Assembly (NCBI GenBank): GCA_029983675.1
Contig: JASBYY010000006.1
Location: forward strand, 9,194 to 73,193
Length of the DNA: 64,000 nt
From: Bacteroidales bacterium
Lineage (GTDB): Bacteria > Bacteroidota > Bacteroidia > Bacteroidales > F082
Direction of reading: 5' to 3'
The position numbers and the translations under genes are program-made. Every line of letters begins with the position of its first letter. Positions within the stretch are counted from its first letter, which is position 1. Shown piece after piece: positions 55,309 through 62,759 of this stretch. Below the pieces are notes generated by a model. The model saw only the letters and a program-made list of their open reading frames with translations. It had not been told where the DNA came from and did not search any database.

Positions 55309-57049
55309 GCGCTAACTCCTTCCTTAACTGTTCCATATAGTTGTTGAATGCTTCCGATTTGAACTCGGAATAATTCATTTGCTTGCAAATATTGATGATA
55401 TTCTTGAAATAGGTGGCGCACTGCTCAAAATCATCGAACTTGAACGAGCGGTCGCAGATATCGAGAATAAGATCGAGCATGTATTTCTGACGTTCCAATG
55501 GTGTGGAACTATCGATTTCATCGAAAGCGTCTTGCTGCAAGATGACGAAGTCTATCAGTTCCGACTTCCAGTACTGCTCGTGGTAAGCCACCGGAACACC
55601 GTCATCGCCCAAAATATTAATCTGTTCGTAGGCATCCTTTCCTTTTCGTATGATGTATTTTGTTTTCGTCACCTTGTCGGCCCATCCCTTTTCGACTTTT
55701 TCATCGAGATAGGCGACAATTTCGGGATATTCCAAATATTTCGAATAAGAATCCACAGGATCGACAGCAGGATAACGCTTCTTGTCGGCGCGATTTTGCG
55801 ACAATCCGTAGAAACAACGGGCCGCTTTCTTGGTGGATTCGGTGACAGGCTCCTTCAGGTTGCCGCCTGCAGGCGAAACGGTTCCGATAAACGTGATGGA
55901 ACCCGTCGCGCCGTTGTTCAGCTTGACAATGCCTGCACGGGCGTAGAAGTTGGCGATGATGGCGGAAAGGTCAACCGGAAAACCGTCCTGTCCGGGCAAT
56001 TCCTCCAAGCGGTTACTCATTTCGCGCAAGGCCTGCGCCCAACGCGAGGTGGAATCTGCCAACAGCAGCACCTTCATGCCCATGGCGCGGTAATACTCGC
56101 CAAGGGTCATTGCCGTATAAACAGAGGCTTCACGAGCAGCTACCGGCATGTTCGAAGTGTTGCAGATGATGATGGTGCGCTCCATCAGGCTACGTCCTGT
56201 GTGCTTGTCTTTCAGCTCAGGAAATTCGGTAAAGATTTCCACCACCTCGTTGGCGCGTTCGCCACAAGCCGCCATGATGATGATGTCGGCTTCGGCCTGT
56301 TCCGCCAATGCGTGTTGCAACACCGTCTTGCCACACCCGAAGGGACCGGGAATAAATCCCGTTCCGCCCTCGGCAATGGGGTTCAAGGTGTCGATACAAC
56401 GCACGCCGGTCTCCATCACTCTGAACGGACGCGGCTTGTCGGCATAGCCACCGATAGCCACCTTGACAGGCCATTTCTGTAACATGGTCACCTGAACATC
56501 CTCACCGGCTTCGTTGGTCAGGACAGCGATGGTGTCGTTGAGAAGATACTCACCTTGAGCGGCCACCGATTTCACCTTATAGGTGCCTTCAAAGCTAAAA
56601 GGCACCATGATTTTATGGGGCAGCCAACCCTCTTTCACTTCGCCCAGCCAATCGGCGGCAACAACTTGTTCGCCCACCTTGGCCAAAGGTTCAAACGCCC
56701 AGCGACGGCTCTCGTCGAGCGGCTTGGTATATTCACCTCTTTTCAGGAAGATTCCCTCCATGGTAGCAAGGTTGTTCTGCAAACCGTCGAAATTACTCGA
56801 AAGCAGCCCAGGTCCCAACGTGACTTCAAGCATGTAGCCCTGAAACTCAACGGGATTGCCGATTTGCAATCCTCGTGTGCTTTCATACACCTGAACGGAA
56901 GCCTTGTTGCCGTTCACCTTGATGACTTCGGCCATGAGCTTCGCATCATCCAATTGGATAAAACAGATTTCATTCTGAGCCACAGGGCCATCCACCTCAA
57001 CGGTGACCAAGTTGGAAATGATTCCTGTAACTTTTCCTGTAGTTTTCAT
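55301..57049 (-). CDS. V-type ATP synthase subunit A (catalytic)
   Basis: 582 residues. Walker A GPFGCGKTVLQHALAEQ (about 228-244), then ADIIIMAACGERANEVVE and LLLADSTSRWAQALREMSNRLEELPG. The non-homologous insertion characteristic of A subunits lies before the P-loop (EGWLPHKIMVPFSFEGTYKV). It hydrolyses or makes ATP in the V1 head. A copy of its first 21 codons lies upstream at 58577-58639. In relatives it usually follows the DUF2764 subunit directly; here 2.5 kb separate them. Confidence 0.97.
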   Translation of the reverse strand: MKTTGKVTGIISNLVTVEVDGPVAQNEICFIQLDDAKLMAEVIKVNGNKASVQVYESTRGLQIGNPVEFQGYMLEVTLGPGLLSSNFDGLQNNLATMEGIFLKRGEYTKPLDESRRWAFEPLAKVGEQVVAADWLGEVKEGWLPHKIMVPFSFEGTYKVKSVAAQGEYLLNDTIAVLTNEAGEDVQVTMLQKWPVKVAIGGYADKPRPFRVMETGVRCIDTLNPIAEGGTGFIPGPFGCGKTVLQHALAEQAEADIIIMAACGERANEVVEIFTEFPELKDKHTGRSLMERTIIICNTSNMPVAAREASVYTAMTLGEYYRAMGMKVLLLADSTSRWAQALREMSNRLEELPGQDGFPVDLSAIIANFYARAGIVKLNNGATGSITFIGTVSPAGGNLKEPVTESTKKAARCFYGLSQNRADKKRYPAVDPVDSYSKYLEYPEIVAYLDEKVEKGWADKVTKTKYIIRKGKDAYEQINILGDDGVPVAYHEQYWKSELIDFVILQQDAFDEIDSSTPLERQKYMLDLILDICDRSFKFDDFEQCATYFKNIINICKQMNYSEFKSEAFNNYMEQLRKELAHE

Positions 57050-57075
57050 ATATTACTCATTAAACTTATTTTCAT

Positions 57076-57786
57076 TCAAACCATTAAACCTAAATATTTC
57101 GCCGCTACGCCTAACAAGATGGCAAAAGCAAAACTGAGCAGCGTTCCCACCAACACATATTCCGACTTCACTGAATCCGTCTCCCTAAACCTCAACAACG
57201 ACTTGGCCGCCAAGAGGAAGCCTATCGCCTCATACTGGCCTAACAGCACAAAGACAAGCGTAAGCGCCCTTTCCACATTCCCAATGACACGACCTGCATT
57301 GGGCAGGCTTTGGCTTTCATCGCCGGTGCCGGGAATAGAGATTGCGGCATCCTTAAAAATCGCCTTGATAATGAAATTTGTCGGACGTAAGCAGAACACA
57401 AACGCCATACTCCACAACAAGACATTGGTTGCGGGCAGCCATCCGGGGAAAGCGGAACCCTGTACCTTGCAATAAATCACCGACACTGCCGCAATAACGA
57501 TGCAATGCAACAACTGATCCATAAAGAAAGCTCCCTTGACTTCCTTGAAAACCGATTTCAGTCCGTCGATCAGCAAATGCAATACGGCAATGAGCAATGC
57601 CGCCCACCAGAAGCCAAGGTTCATCGAGAAAAGCCAAGCACAGGCAAAGGTAATCGAAGCGTGAATGTACAAATGAACCGACTTGTAGGCATTGTCAGCT
57701 TTGCTCGAACACGACTTCTCGGTTTGCAAGTAAAAATCGCTGACAAGATGTGCTAATAGCTGCAATATGATGAGTTTGACTATCAT
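57076..57786 (-). CDS. DUF3307 membrane protein
   Basis: 236 residues, about seven membrane helices. The N-terminus has the DUF3307 pattern LIILQLLAHLVSDFYLQTEKSC, then HASITFACAW and LIDGLKSVF with conserved His and Asp residues inside membrane segments. This suggests a membrane-embedded metal or enzymatic site, but no function is known. It overlaps the satD-family gene by 4 bp. From memory, these two families are often neighbours. It ends 26 bp before subunit A of the V-ATPase. Confidence 0.88.
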   Translation of the reverse strand: MIVKLIILQLLAHLVSDFYLQTEKSCSSKADNAYKSVHLYIHASITFACAWLFSMNLGFWWAALLIAVLHLLIDGLKSVFKEVKGAFFMDQLLHCIVIAAVSVIYCKVQGSAFPGWLPATNVLLWSMAFVFCLRPTNFIIKAIFKDAAISIPGTGDESQSLPNAGRVIGNVERALTLVFVLLGQYEAIGFLLAAKSLLRFRETDSVKSEYVLVGTLLSFAFAILLGVAAKYLGLMV

Positions 57787-58469
57787 GGTTCAAAATTCAG
57801 TTTTTCAAAGTAATTGACCGCTGATTCAACAGCTTTCCAACCCACCGCATTGCTCAATTGGTTTACGGCATGTTGTCTCACATTCAGCATCTTGGCTATT
57901 TCTTTCTCATTTTTGCCCAACAATTTATAATAAACAACTTCACTTTGCCTTGATGTCGCATTTTTCAACAGAACATCCAACAATTCCAGTATCACATCCA
58001 TTTGTTCAGTAAATTCGGCGTTTTTATGGCAAAAAAACATACTTTTTTTCAGGACAATCCTTTCGCTTCCATTATGTTTTTGCTTTTCCAGCAATCTTCC
58101 TGAATAGTAAATAGCCTCTCCATCCAAAATATCCTGTTTTTTGTCGGCAATGCGCATCTCTCCTATTCCAATGGCTAATCTCACACCATATTTTCTGAAC
58201 AATTCGCGTTTGTTATCAAGATCTTTCTTCCACGAAAAAGTCTTTTTAACCAAAACTTTCAGCAGCAAAGCCGTCCTAAGTGCTTCGTGGGGGTCAAGCA
58301 GGAAAATCTCAACAGCATCGCCTTTGAAAAGCCTTCCCCAGTTTCCGCCCTGCGACCGTCCTGAAACTTCTTCAAGGAAACGGCGAATCTCCGATTGCAA
58401 TAATGTTAATTCCTCCGTGCTCAGCGCGGTGGAAGAAACAATGTCAGCCGAAATCGTTGCTCTTTCCAT
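57783..58469 (-). CDS. SatD-family protein: cyclase-like domain plus C-terminal HTH
   Basis: 228 residues from the ATG at 58469 (MERATISADIVSSTALSTEEL). Residues 1 to about 140 resemble a class III nucleotide-cyclase homology fold: DIVSST near the start, LFKGDAVEIFL and VRLAIGIGEM. The last 60 residues form an HTH (GKNEKEIAKMLNVRQHAVNQLSNAVG), so DNA binding is likely. SatD was named from the acid-tolerance sat locus of Streptococcus. The frame is open to 58556, but that part is the repeat array and is not counted as coding. It overlaps DUF3307 by 4 bp and lies in the V-ATPase operon. Confidence 0.82.
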   Translation of the reverse strand: MERATISADIVSSTALSTEELTLLQSEIRRFLEEVSGRSQGGNWGRLFKGDAVEIFLLDPHEALRTALLLKVLVKKTFSWKKDLDNKRELFRKYGVRLAIGIGEMRIADKKQDILDGEAIYYSGRLLEKQKHNGSERIVLKKSMFFCHKNAEFTEQMDVILELLDVLLKNATSRQSEVVYYKLLGKNEKEIAKMLNVRQHAVNQLSNAVGWKAVESAVNYFEKLNFEP

Positions 58470-58470
58470 G

Positions 58471-58548
58471 TATTGTACACTTTTTACTGATCGACCATTT
58501 ATCAGCTTTTTTACTGATATTTTATATTTATCAGCTTTTTTACTGATA
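58471..58548. promoter_or_regulatory. Operator array O: TATCAG inverted repeats
   Basis: Two perfect boxes at 58500-58519 and 58529-58548, each TATCAG-N8-CTGATA with a T-rich spacer CTTTTTTA, start 29 bp apart. A degenerate third (TTTTTACTGATC, 58481-58492) lies next to the satD-family start at 58469. The HTH of that protein is the obvious candidate to bind here, giving autoregulation; that is inference. Confidence 0.75.
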
Positions 58549-58576
58549 TTTTGCACATATCGCTTTCCGTCCTGTT

Positions 58577-58639
58577 GCCATCCACCCTAACGGCAACCAA
58601 GTTGGAAATGATTCCTGTAACTTTTCCTGTAGTTTTCAT
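58577..58639 (-). pseudogene. Duplicated 5' end of the V-ATPase subunit A gene
   Basis: 63 bp, 59 identical to 56987-57049, covering the start codon and 20 more codons (MKTTGKVTGIISNLV...VDG). Homology continues 2 bp before the ATG and stops at the array. It lies just after the DUF1648 gene, where subunit A would begin if the downstream module were absent. Confidence 0.9.
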
Positions 58640-58671
58640 ATTTTGTTATCTTTAAATGCTTATTAAAAAAC

Positions 58672-59184
58672 TTATTCACTTTCCATCTCGCAGAGCTTTT
58701 TCATTTTAATAATATACATAATTACCCCTATCACCATTATCAAGCATCCCCCTATTATCATAAACGAACTATATTTAATCTGTATACCTGTTGCCAATTT
58801 TACAAAAACATGTGTAACATAGGCAAATAATATAACTAGTAGTATAGTTTTAACGAAACGTATCATCTCAATCCCTAGTGAATACAAATCCTGAGCATTC
58901 TTTTCTGTCACTTTAATTGGATAATTAAACACATGAGGTTTCCTTTGAAGAACAGATAATCCAACATATGACATAAAGCCTATCATTGGTAAAACCAACA
59001 AAAAACCTTTTGCCCCATAACCATCAATTTCCCCATTTATATTAATATGTGTCGGTATTCTTTCTGGTAACTCTGATAGGAAAAAGAACGGATATAACAC
59101 CATTAATATAGCTATCACCAAGGTAATAATATCTATAATTTTACCTAAAGACACAAAGTATTTTTTATTGTTTGCCGCCACCAT
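58672..59184 (-). CDS. DUF1648 membrane protein
   Basis: 170 residues, four predicted membrane helices. The DUF1648 core is FLSELPERIPTHININGEIDGYGAKGF (about 34-60), as in SdpI-like and other small membrane proteins. Function unknown. The frame overlaps the end of the truncated satD copy by 20 bp. A+T content is higher than in the flanking V-ATPase genes, hinting at separate origin. It stands in the place DUF3307 has in the next module. Confidence 0.8.
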   Translation of the reverse strand: MVAANNKKYFVSLGKIIDIITLVIAILMVLYPFFFLSELPERIPTHININGEIDGYGAKGFLLVLPMIGFMSYVGLSVLQRKPHVFNYPIKVTEKNAQDLYSLGIEMIRFVKTILLVILFAYVTHVFVKLATGIQIKYSSFMIIGGCLIMVIGVIMYIIKMKKLCEMESE

Positions 59185-59443
59185 AACGTAACATATTAAT
59201 GTTCAACATAATATTCCTTTTCACCAAAGTCTTCAACAAAAGGGTTACCCTTAGAGCTTCGTTCGGATCGTTCAGGAAAACCTCCACCGAATCGCCCTTG
59301 AACAAACGCCCCCAATCTTTGCCTTCCGATTTCGAGGCTAAGGCATCGAGAAACCTATGAATCTCAGTTTGCAAAGAAGTCAGCTCCTCCACACTCAACG
59401 AAGTGGAAGAAACGATATCAGCCGATATTGTTGCCCGTATCAT
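59165..59443 (-). pseudogene. Truncated SatD-family copy
   Basis: 92 residues. The first 75 (RATISADIVSSTSLSVEEL... to LLLKTLVKR) closely match the satD gene at 57783, with the same FKGDSVEVFL motif. It then diverges (NIMLNINMLRYGGGKQ) and stops, so the rest of the cyclase-like domain and the whole HTH are missing. The break coincides with the start of the DUF1648 gene. It has its own upstream array. It may still be translated as a short protein. Confidence 0.8.
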
Positions 59444-59471
59444 AGATTGCCTTTTATTTTTATTGCTATTT

Positions 59472-59556
59472 TATAAGCTTTTTCGCTTATAAACGCCAAT
59501 TATAAGCCTTTTCACTTATATTTTTCACTTGTCCATTATAGGCTTTTTTACCTATG
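59472..59556. promoter_or_regulatory. Operator array P: TATAAG inverted repeats
   Basis: Boxes at 59472-59491 (TATAAGCTTTTTCGCTTATA), 59501-59520 (TATAAGCCTTTTCACTTATA) and a weaker 59537-59556 (TATAGGCTTTTTTACCTATG). The first two start 29 bp apart, as in array O. The third overlaps the 3' end of the DUF2764 gene. They lie directly upstream of the truncated satD copy. Confidence 0.75.
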
Positions 59557-60156
59557 TTTACCTCCTTCTTCAAATTCAAAATTGGCACTTGTGCCTCTTA
59601 TTTCCTTGACCAAATCACGGAACATCTCCTCCCCTTTCTCCTTGTCGAGTTCCGCCCATCGTTGCACCATCTTGGCCTTGACGAGATATGCAAGTATGGC
59701 ATTCATGTTGAAGTAATCCATCATGGCGATTTCGGTAGCCTTGTTCCATTTCAACTGGTCGATTTGCTGCTCACGCGCCACAAAGTCGGGCTGGTCGAAT
59801 ACGGCTTGTATCTGTTTGCCTTCCTCAAAATCGGCTTCCGGCATCTCGACGAGATAACTTTCGGCATCGCGGTCGAGGCGACGGGCCAAAAACTCGGTTT
59901 TCATATTGCGCAGTCGGGCATCGAAATCGAAATACTCCCTGATAAAGCCATTTTTGCTTTTAGCCGCCTCGGCATAAAACTCTGGACCGAGTTGGGTTTC
60001 ATCAAAGCCACGTTCCATCAGCTCGACCAACTTCTGGTCGTTTTCAGACAGCAACTCGATGAAATGGGCTTTCGTATCCTCATACGAAAACCTGTCTCCG
60101 TCAAAGTTCAAAGCCAACTCGGGAAGGCTGGCGACGATATAAACATAGTTATCCAT
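59548..60156 (-). CDS. DUF2764 protein, V-ATPase subunit C-like
   Basis: 202 residues, helical and soluble. DUF2764 genes occupy the subunit C place in Bacteroidota V-ATPase operons. Landmarks: YVYIVASLPELALNFDGDRFSYED at the start and EIAMMDYFNMNAILAYLVKAKMVQRW near the end. It lies 2 bp after subunit E. It probably links stator and rotor like subunit C; this is inferred from position. Confidence 0.88.
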   Translation of the reverse strand: MDNYVYIVASLPELALNFDGDRFSYEDTKAHFIELLSENDQKLVELMERGFDETQLGPEFYAEAAKSKNGFIREYFDFDARLRNMKTEFLARRLDRDAESYLVEMPEADFEEGKQIQAVFDQPDFVAREQQIDQLKWNKATEIAMMDYFNMNAILAYLVKAKMVQRWAELDKEKGEEMFRDLVKEIRGTSANFEFEEGGKHR

Positions 60157-60158
60157 GC

Positions 60159-60770
60159 TCAGCCGAACAGAATTTTCTTCGTTGCAGGACGCAAATAAGC
60201 CGAAATCAAGTTGACAAACTCCTCATCGGTAAACTGAAGCAGGTAGCCGCCTTCTTTGGGTGCCACCTGAAAACCCGCGTTGATTTTCTTGGAGTAGCTC
60301 ACCTTGACACCATTCTTGAACTCCTTTTGCAGCTCGCCATTGACAAAGGATTCCACCTGCGCCTTGATGGATTCGGGAAAAATGAGTTCCAAATCGGTAG
60401 GCGTAGCCTTTTGCGGATTAAAAGCCGCCACGACAGACTTGATCATTTGCTGCATGAATTCAGGTGACGAAAGGGCTTGGGCAACGGGCTGACCGACCAT
60501 CTTTGCCACCAACATTTTCTCCATTTCCTGTTTGGTGGCGGCAATACTTTGCGAGGCCGCCATCTTCACGTCGGCAGCGACTTTCGTCTTCAGCTCCTCG
60601 GCATCCTTTTCGGCTTGAGCGACAATACGCGCCGCCTCTGCCTTGGCCTGGGCCAACATTTCGTCCGACTTCCTGTGTGCCTCTTTCAACAGTTCCTCAC
60701 CGTCCTGCTTCCCTTTCGACAGACCTTCGTTATACAGCTTGTCCGTCAGTTCTTGCAACTTATTCTGCAT
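60159..60770 (-). CDS. V-type ATP synthase subunit E (peripheral stalk)
   Basis: 203 residues from the ATG at 60770 (MQNKLQELTDKLYNEGLSKGK). The N-terminal 100 residues are a long charged coiled coil (KAEAARIVAQAEKDAEELKTKV) and the C-terminal domain is globular. It holds the V1 head to the membrane part. It is the first gene of the operon; the frame extends to 60809 without good start features. Confidence 0.92.
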   Translation of the reverse strand: MQNKLQELTDKLYNEGLSKGKQDGEELLKEAHRKSDEMLAQAKAEAARIVAQAEKDAEELKTKVAADVKMAASQSIAATKQEMEKMLVAKMVGQPVAQALSSPEFMQQMIKSVVAAFNPQKATPTDLELIFPESIKAQVESFVNGELQKEFKNGVKVSYSKKINAGFQVAPKEGGYLLQFTDEEFVNLISAYLRPATKKILFG

Positions 60771-60806
60771 ATCTGATTCTATTGATTCTTCTATCAAATA
60801 ATTAAG

Positions 60807-60822
60807 CATTCATTAATGAATG
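60807..60822. promoter_or_regulatory. Perfect 16-bp palindrome at the V-ATPase operon start
   Basis: CATTCATTAATGAATG lies between the -7 box and the subunit E start, about where transcription should begin. It could be an operator or a 5' hairpin. Confidence 0.5.
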
Positions 60823-60826
60823 GCTG

Positions 60827-60857
60827 CAAAATTATGAAAAACTTGTTATTCTCCAAA
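60827..60857 (-). promoter_or_regulatory. Promoter of the V-ATPase operon
   Basis: On the minus strand TTTG (60857-60854), a 19-bp spacer and TAATTTTG (60834-60827). This is the best match to the Bacteroidota -33/-7 consensus in the window. Confidence 0.7.
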
Positions 60858-61216
60858 AAAGTTTTCCCCTTTTTGGAAATAACAAGGCCGAACATTTATC
60901 TTTCTTGTAAAGTCCAACACCAATAAAACCCGATCCTCCTGACAAGAAACGGCTTTTATGCCATTCTAAGCAAGGACTATTCCACCACAATCCTACTGTT
61001 TTTGGCATAACCACACCCTTCAATAATACACAGCATATCAACACCTTCAGGCAAAGTTCCCAAATGGATTTCATCGGTATCGTAGAAGGTTCTTATCAGT
61101 CGAACTTAGATTGGATTCTCAAACACTGACACGCTTGAACCGAGGAGCATCCTATATCTTTCTGATTATCAAATTATACATTCAATATTCTTTGTAATTT
61201 GATACCGCAAAAGTTC
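60858..61216. other. Gene-free stretch between the V-ATPase promoter and the IS256 element
   Basis: No supported gene. On the minus strand one frame reads an amino-acid-like run (LIRTFYDTDEIHLGTLPEG, then VDMLCIIEGCGYAKNSRIVVE) and then hits stops; another frame is open for 80 codons. This may be a decayed gene. The last 80 bp before the IS are A+T rich. Confidence 0.4.
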
Positions 61217-61295
61217 GATACTGTCACAAAAAGTGTGTCTGGGCGTAAACTCATAAAAAAGGGACTGGCCGAAAGAGGCCAATCCCGAAAGTCTG

Positions 61296-61303
61296 TATCT
61301 TTA
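61296..61303 (+). promoter_or_regulatory. Probable -7 box of the IS256-family transposase
   Basis: TATCTTTA, 32 bp before the transposase start and just after the hairpin at 61261-61286. Confidence 0.4.
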
Positions 61304-61334
61304 GGGCTGCAAAACACTAAAACACAGACTTAAA

Positions 61335-62510
61335 ATGAAGTTTACAAAGGAACAAATTTCTGAGTTAATGTGCAAGCATGCACAGAAAGAAAATGGTCTT
61401 CATGACCTGATGGAAATCATGCTGGAGAGCATGATGGTCGCCGGGCGCGACGAATTCTTATCTGAAAACCAATGGGATAAGGGGAGCGGATACCGTCCGG
61501 GTCACACGTACGGCCATGGGAAGAAGCTTGAGTTCCGCATTCCCCGCGACCGCTACGGGAGCTTCCACCCCCGCATCCTCGCCACCCTGCGGGACCAGGA
61601 GGAGGAATGCGACCGTTTGGCGGGAGTCCTCTACACCAAGGGACTGACCCAGGAACAGGTCGGCGAGGTCTTCGACGAGATCTACGGCCAGCATTACTCC
61701 AAGTCGAGCACCAGCAGGATGGTCGAGAGTGTCCGGGCGCAGGTCGGGCAATGGCTGGAACGCGGCCTTGACGGGTACTATCCCGTAATGTTCGTTGACT
61801 GTGTCCACATCAAGGTGCACCGCAGCAATTCCGTGTCGTCCGGGGCGTTCTATGTTGCCCTCGCGGTGACGGAGGAAGGCAGGTGCGACGTGCTCGGCAT
61901 CTTCGACATGCCCACCGAGAGCGCGACGTGCTGGGGCTGGATATTCGACAGGCTGAAAGAGCGCGGGGTGGAACGCATCGGCCTGATGGTGGCCGACGGC
62001 ATCACGGGACTTGACTCCGCGGTGGGCAGGAAGTTCCCCGGCACGCCGCTCCAGCGATGCGTGACGCACCTCAAGCGCAACATGCTTGCCAAGGCGAGGC
62101 AAGATGACAAGGCAGCCTTGGCGGATGACCTGAGGGACGTGTTCCGCACGAGGCAGCGCGACTACACGGTGGAGGAAGCATGGAAGCGGTGGCAGGACAT
62201 GTGCGACAGGTGGGGCAAGGACTACCGGTCGTTCAGGCCCTTGCGCGACAAGGCCGACTACAAGGCGCACATGACCTATCTCAACTATGCCCCGGAGATA
62301 CAGGGCATGATCTACACCACCAACTGGATAGAGCGGCTCAACCGCGACTTCCGGCGTGTCACGCGCATGAGGGCAGCGATGCCCAACGAGGAGTCCGTCC
62401 TCACCTTGATGGGCAGCGTGGCCATGGATCATAAGGCCTTCGACAGGATCCTTCCCAAAATCACCACGGACAAGACGCTCTTCCCCGGACGACACGGCGG
62501 ATTCTCTTAG
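61335..62510 (+). CDS. IS256-family transposase
   Basis: 391 residues, full length for the family. It has a DDE catalytic site: first Asp in MFVDCVHIKV (about 157), second in LMVADGITGLDSA (about 222) and Glu in TTNWIERLNRDFRR (about 336). The MULE-like core follows an N-terminal DNA-binding part (KEQISELMCKHAQKENG). The frame is intact, so the element may be active. Codon use is strongly biased to G and C at third positions, unlike every neighbour, which points to recent transfer. Confidence 0.95.
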   Translation: MKFTKEQISELMCKHAQKENGLHDLMEIMLESMMVAGRDEFLSENQWDKGSGYRPGHTYGHGKKLEFRIPRDRYGSFHPRILATLRDQEEECDRLAGVLYTKGLTQEQVGEVFDEIYGQHYSKSSTSRMVESVRAQVGQWLERGLDGYYPVMFVDCVHIKVHRSNSVSSGAFYVALAVTEEGRCDVLGIFDMPTESATCWGWIFDRLKERGVERIGLMVADGITGLDSAVGRKFPGTPLQRCVTHLKRNMLAKARQDDKAALADDLRDVFRTRQRDYTVEEAWKRWQDMCDRWGKDYRSFRPLRDKADYKAHMTYLNYAPEIQGMIYTTNWIERLNRDFRRVTRMRAAMPNEESVLTLMGSVAMDHKAFDRILPKITTDKTLFPGRHGGFS

Positions 62511-62759
62511 CGGAACCGCCTTCCTGAATGCAATCGGAGCCGCCACTGCCGACGGCTCCGGACATCCATGCTTTCAGTGCAGGCACGGCCTTGTTGCTGG
62601 CAGCTTGCACCACAGCATGGAGTGTCTCCTCGTCCGACCGCTGAACAAAAACACAGATCTTTTCACAAACTGACCGCTGAAATGAAAATAATTGACTAAT
62701 TTTGCACCGCAACCCTGAAGCTGACAGACTTCGGACACACTGATTGAAACACTACCCCA

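Larger units (their letters stand above)
61217..62756 (+). mobile_element. IS256-family insertion sequence
   Basis: About 1.54 kb around a complete transposase gene. Imperfect inverted ends of about 24 bp: left GATACTGTCACAAAAAGTGT, right (complement) GGTAGTGTTTCAATCAGTGT, sharing AGTGTGTC just inside. A perfect target duplication is not evident, so the limits are approximate. The coding part is visibly richer in G+C than the flanks. A hairpin GGGA..GGCC / GGCC..TCCC at 61261-61286 precedes the gene, and a second (CGGAGCCG / CGGCTCCG, 62535-62560) follows it. Confidence 0.8.

Noticed and set aside
55379..56482. Plus-strand ORF of 367 codons
   Set aside because: Antisense to V-ATPase subunit A; no motifs.
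58470..58556. N-terminal extension of the SatD-family gene by 29 codons
   Set aside because: The extension is encoded by the repeat array and gives repetitive Lys/Ser sequence. The paralog at 59443 starts at the position equal to 58469.
58471..59556. CRISPR array
   Set aside because: Only two or three units per array, units are palindromic operators of 20 bp with 9-bp gaps, and no cas genes are present.
60832..61074. Minus-strand ORF of 80 codons
   Set aside because: It overlaps the V-ATPase promoter, and a different frame of the same stretch looks more protein-like. It is not supported as a gene.
61458..62546. Minus-strand ORF of 362 codons within the IS256 element
   Set aside because: High G+C leaves few stop codons in the antisense frame of the transposase. 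Nothing in the translation is recognisable.
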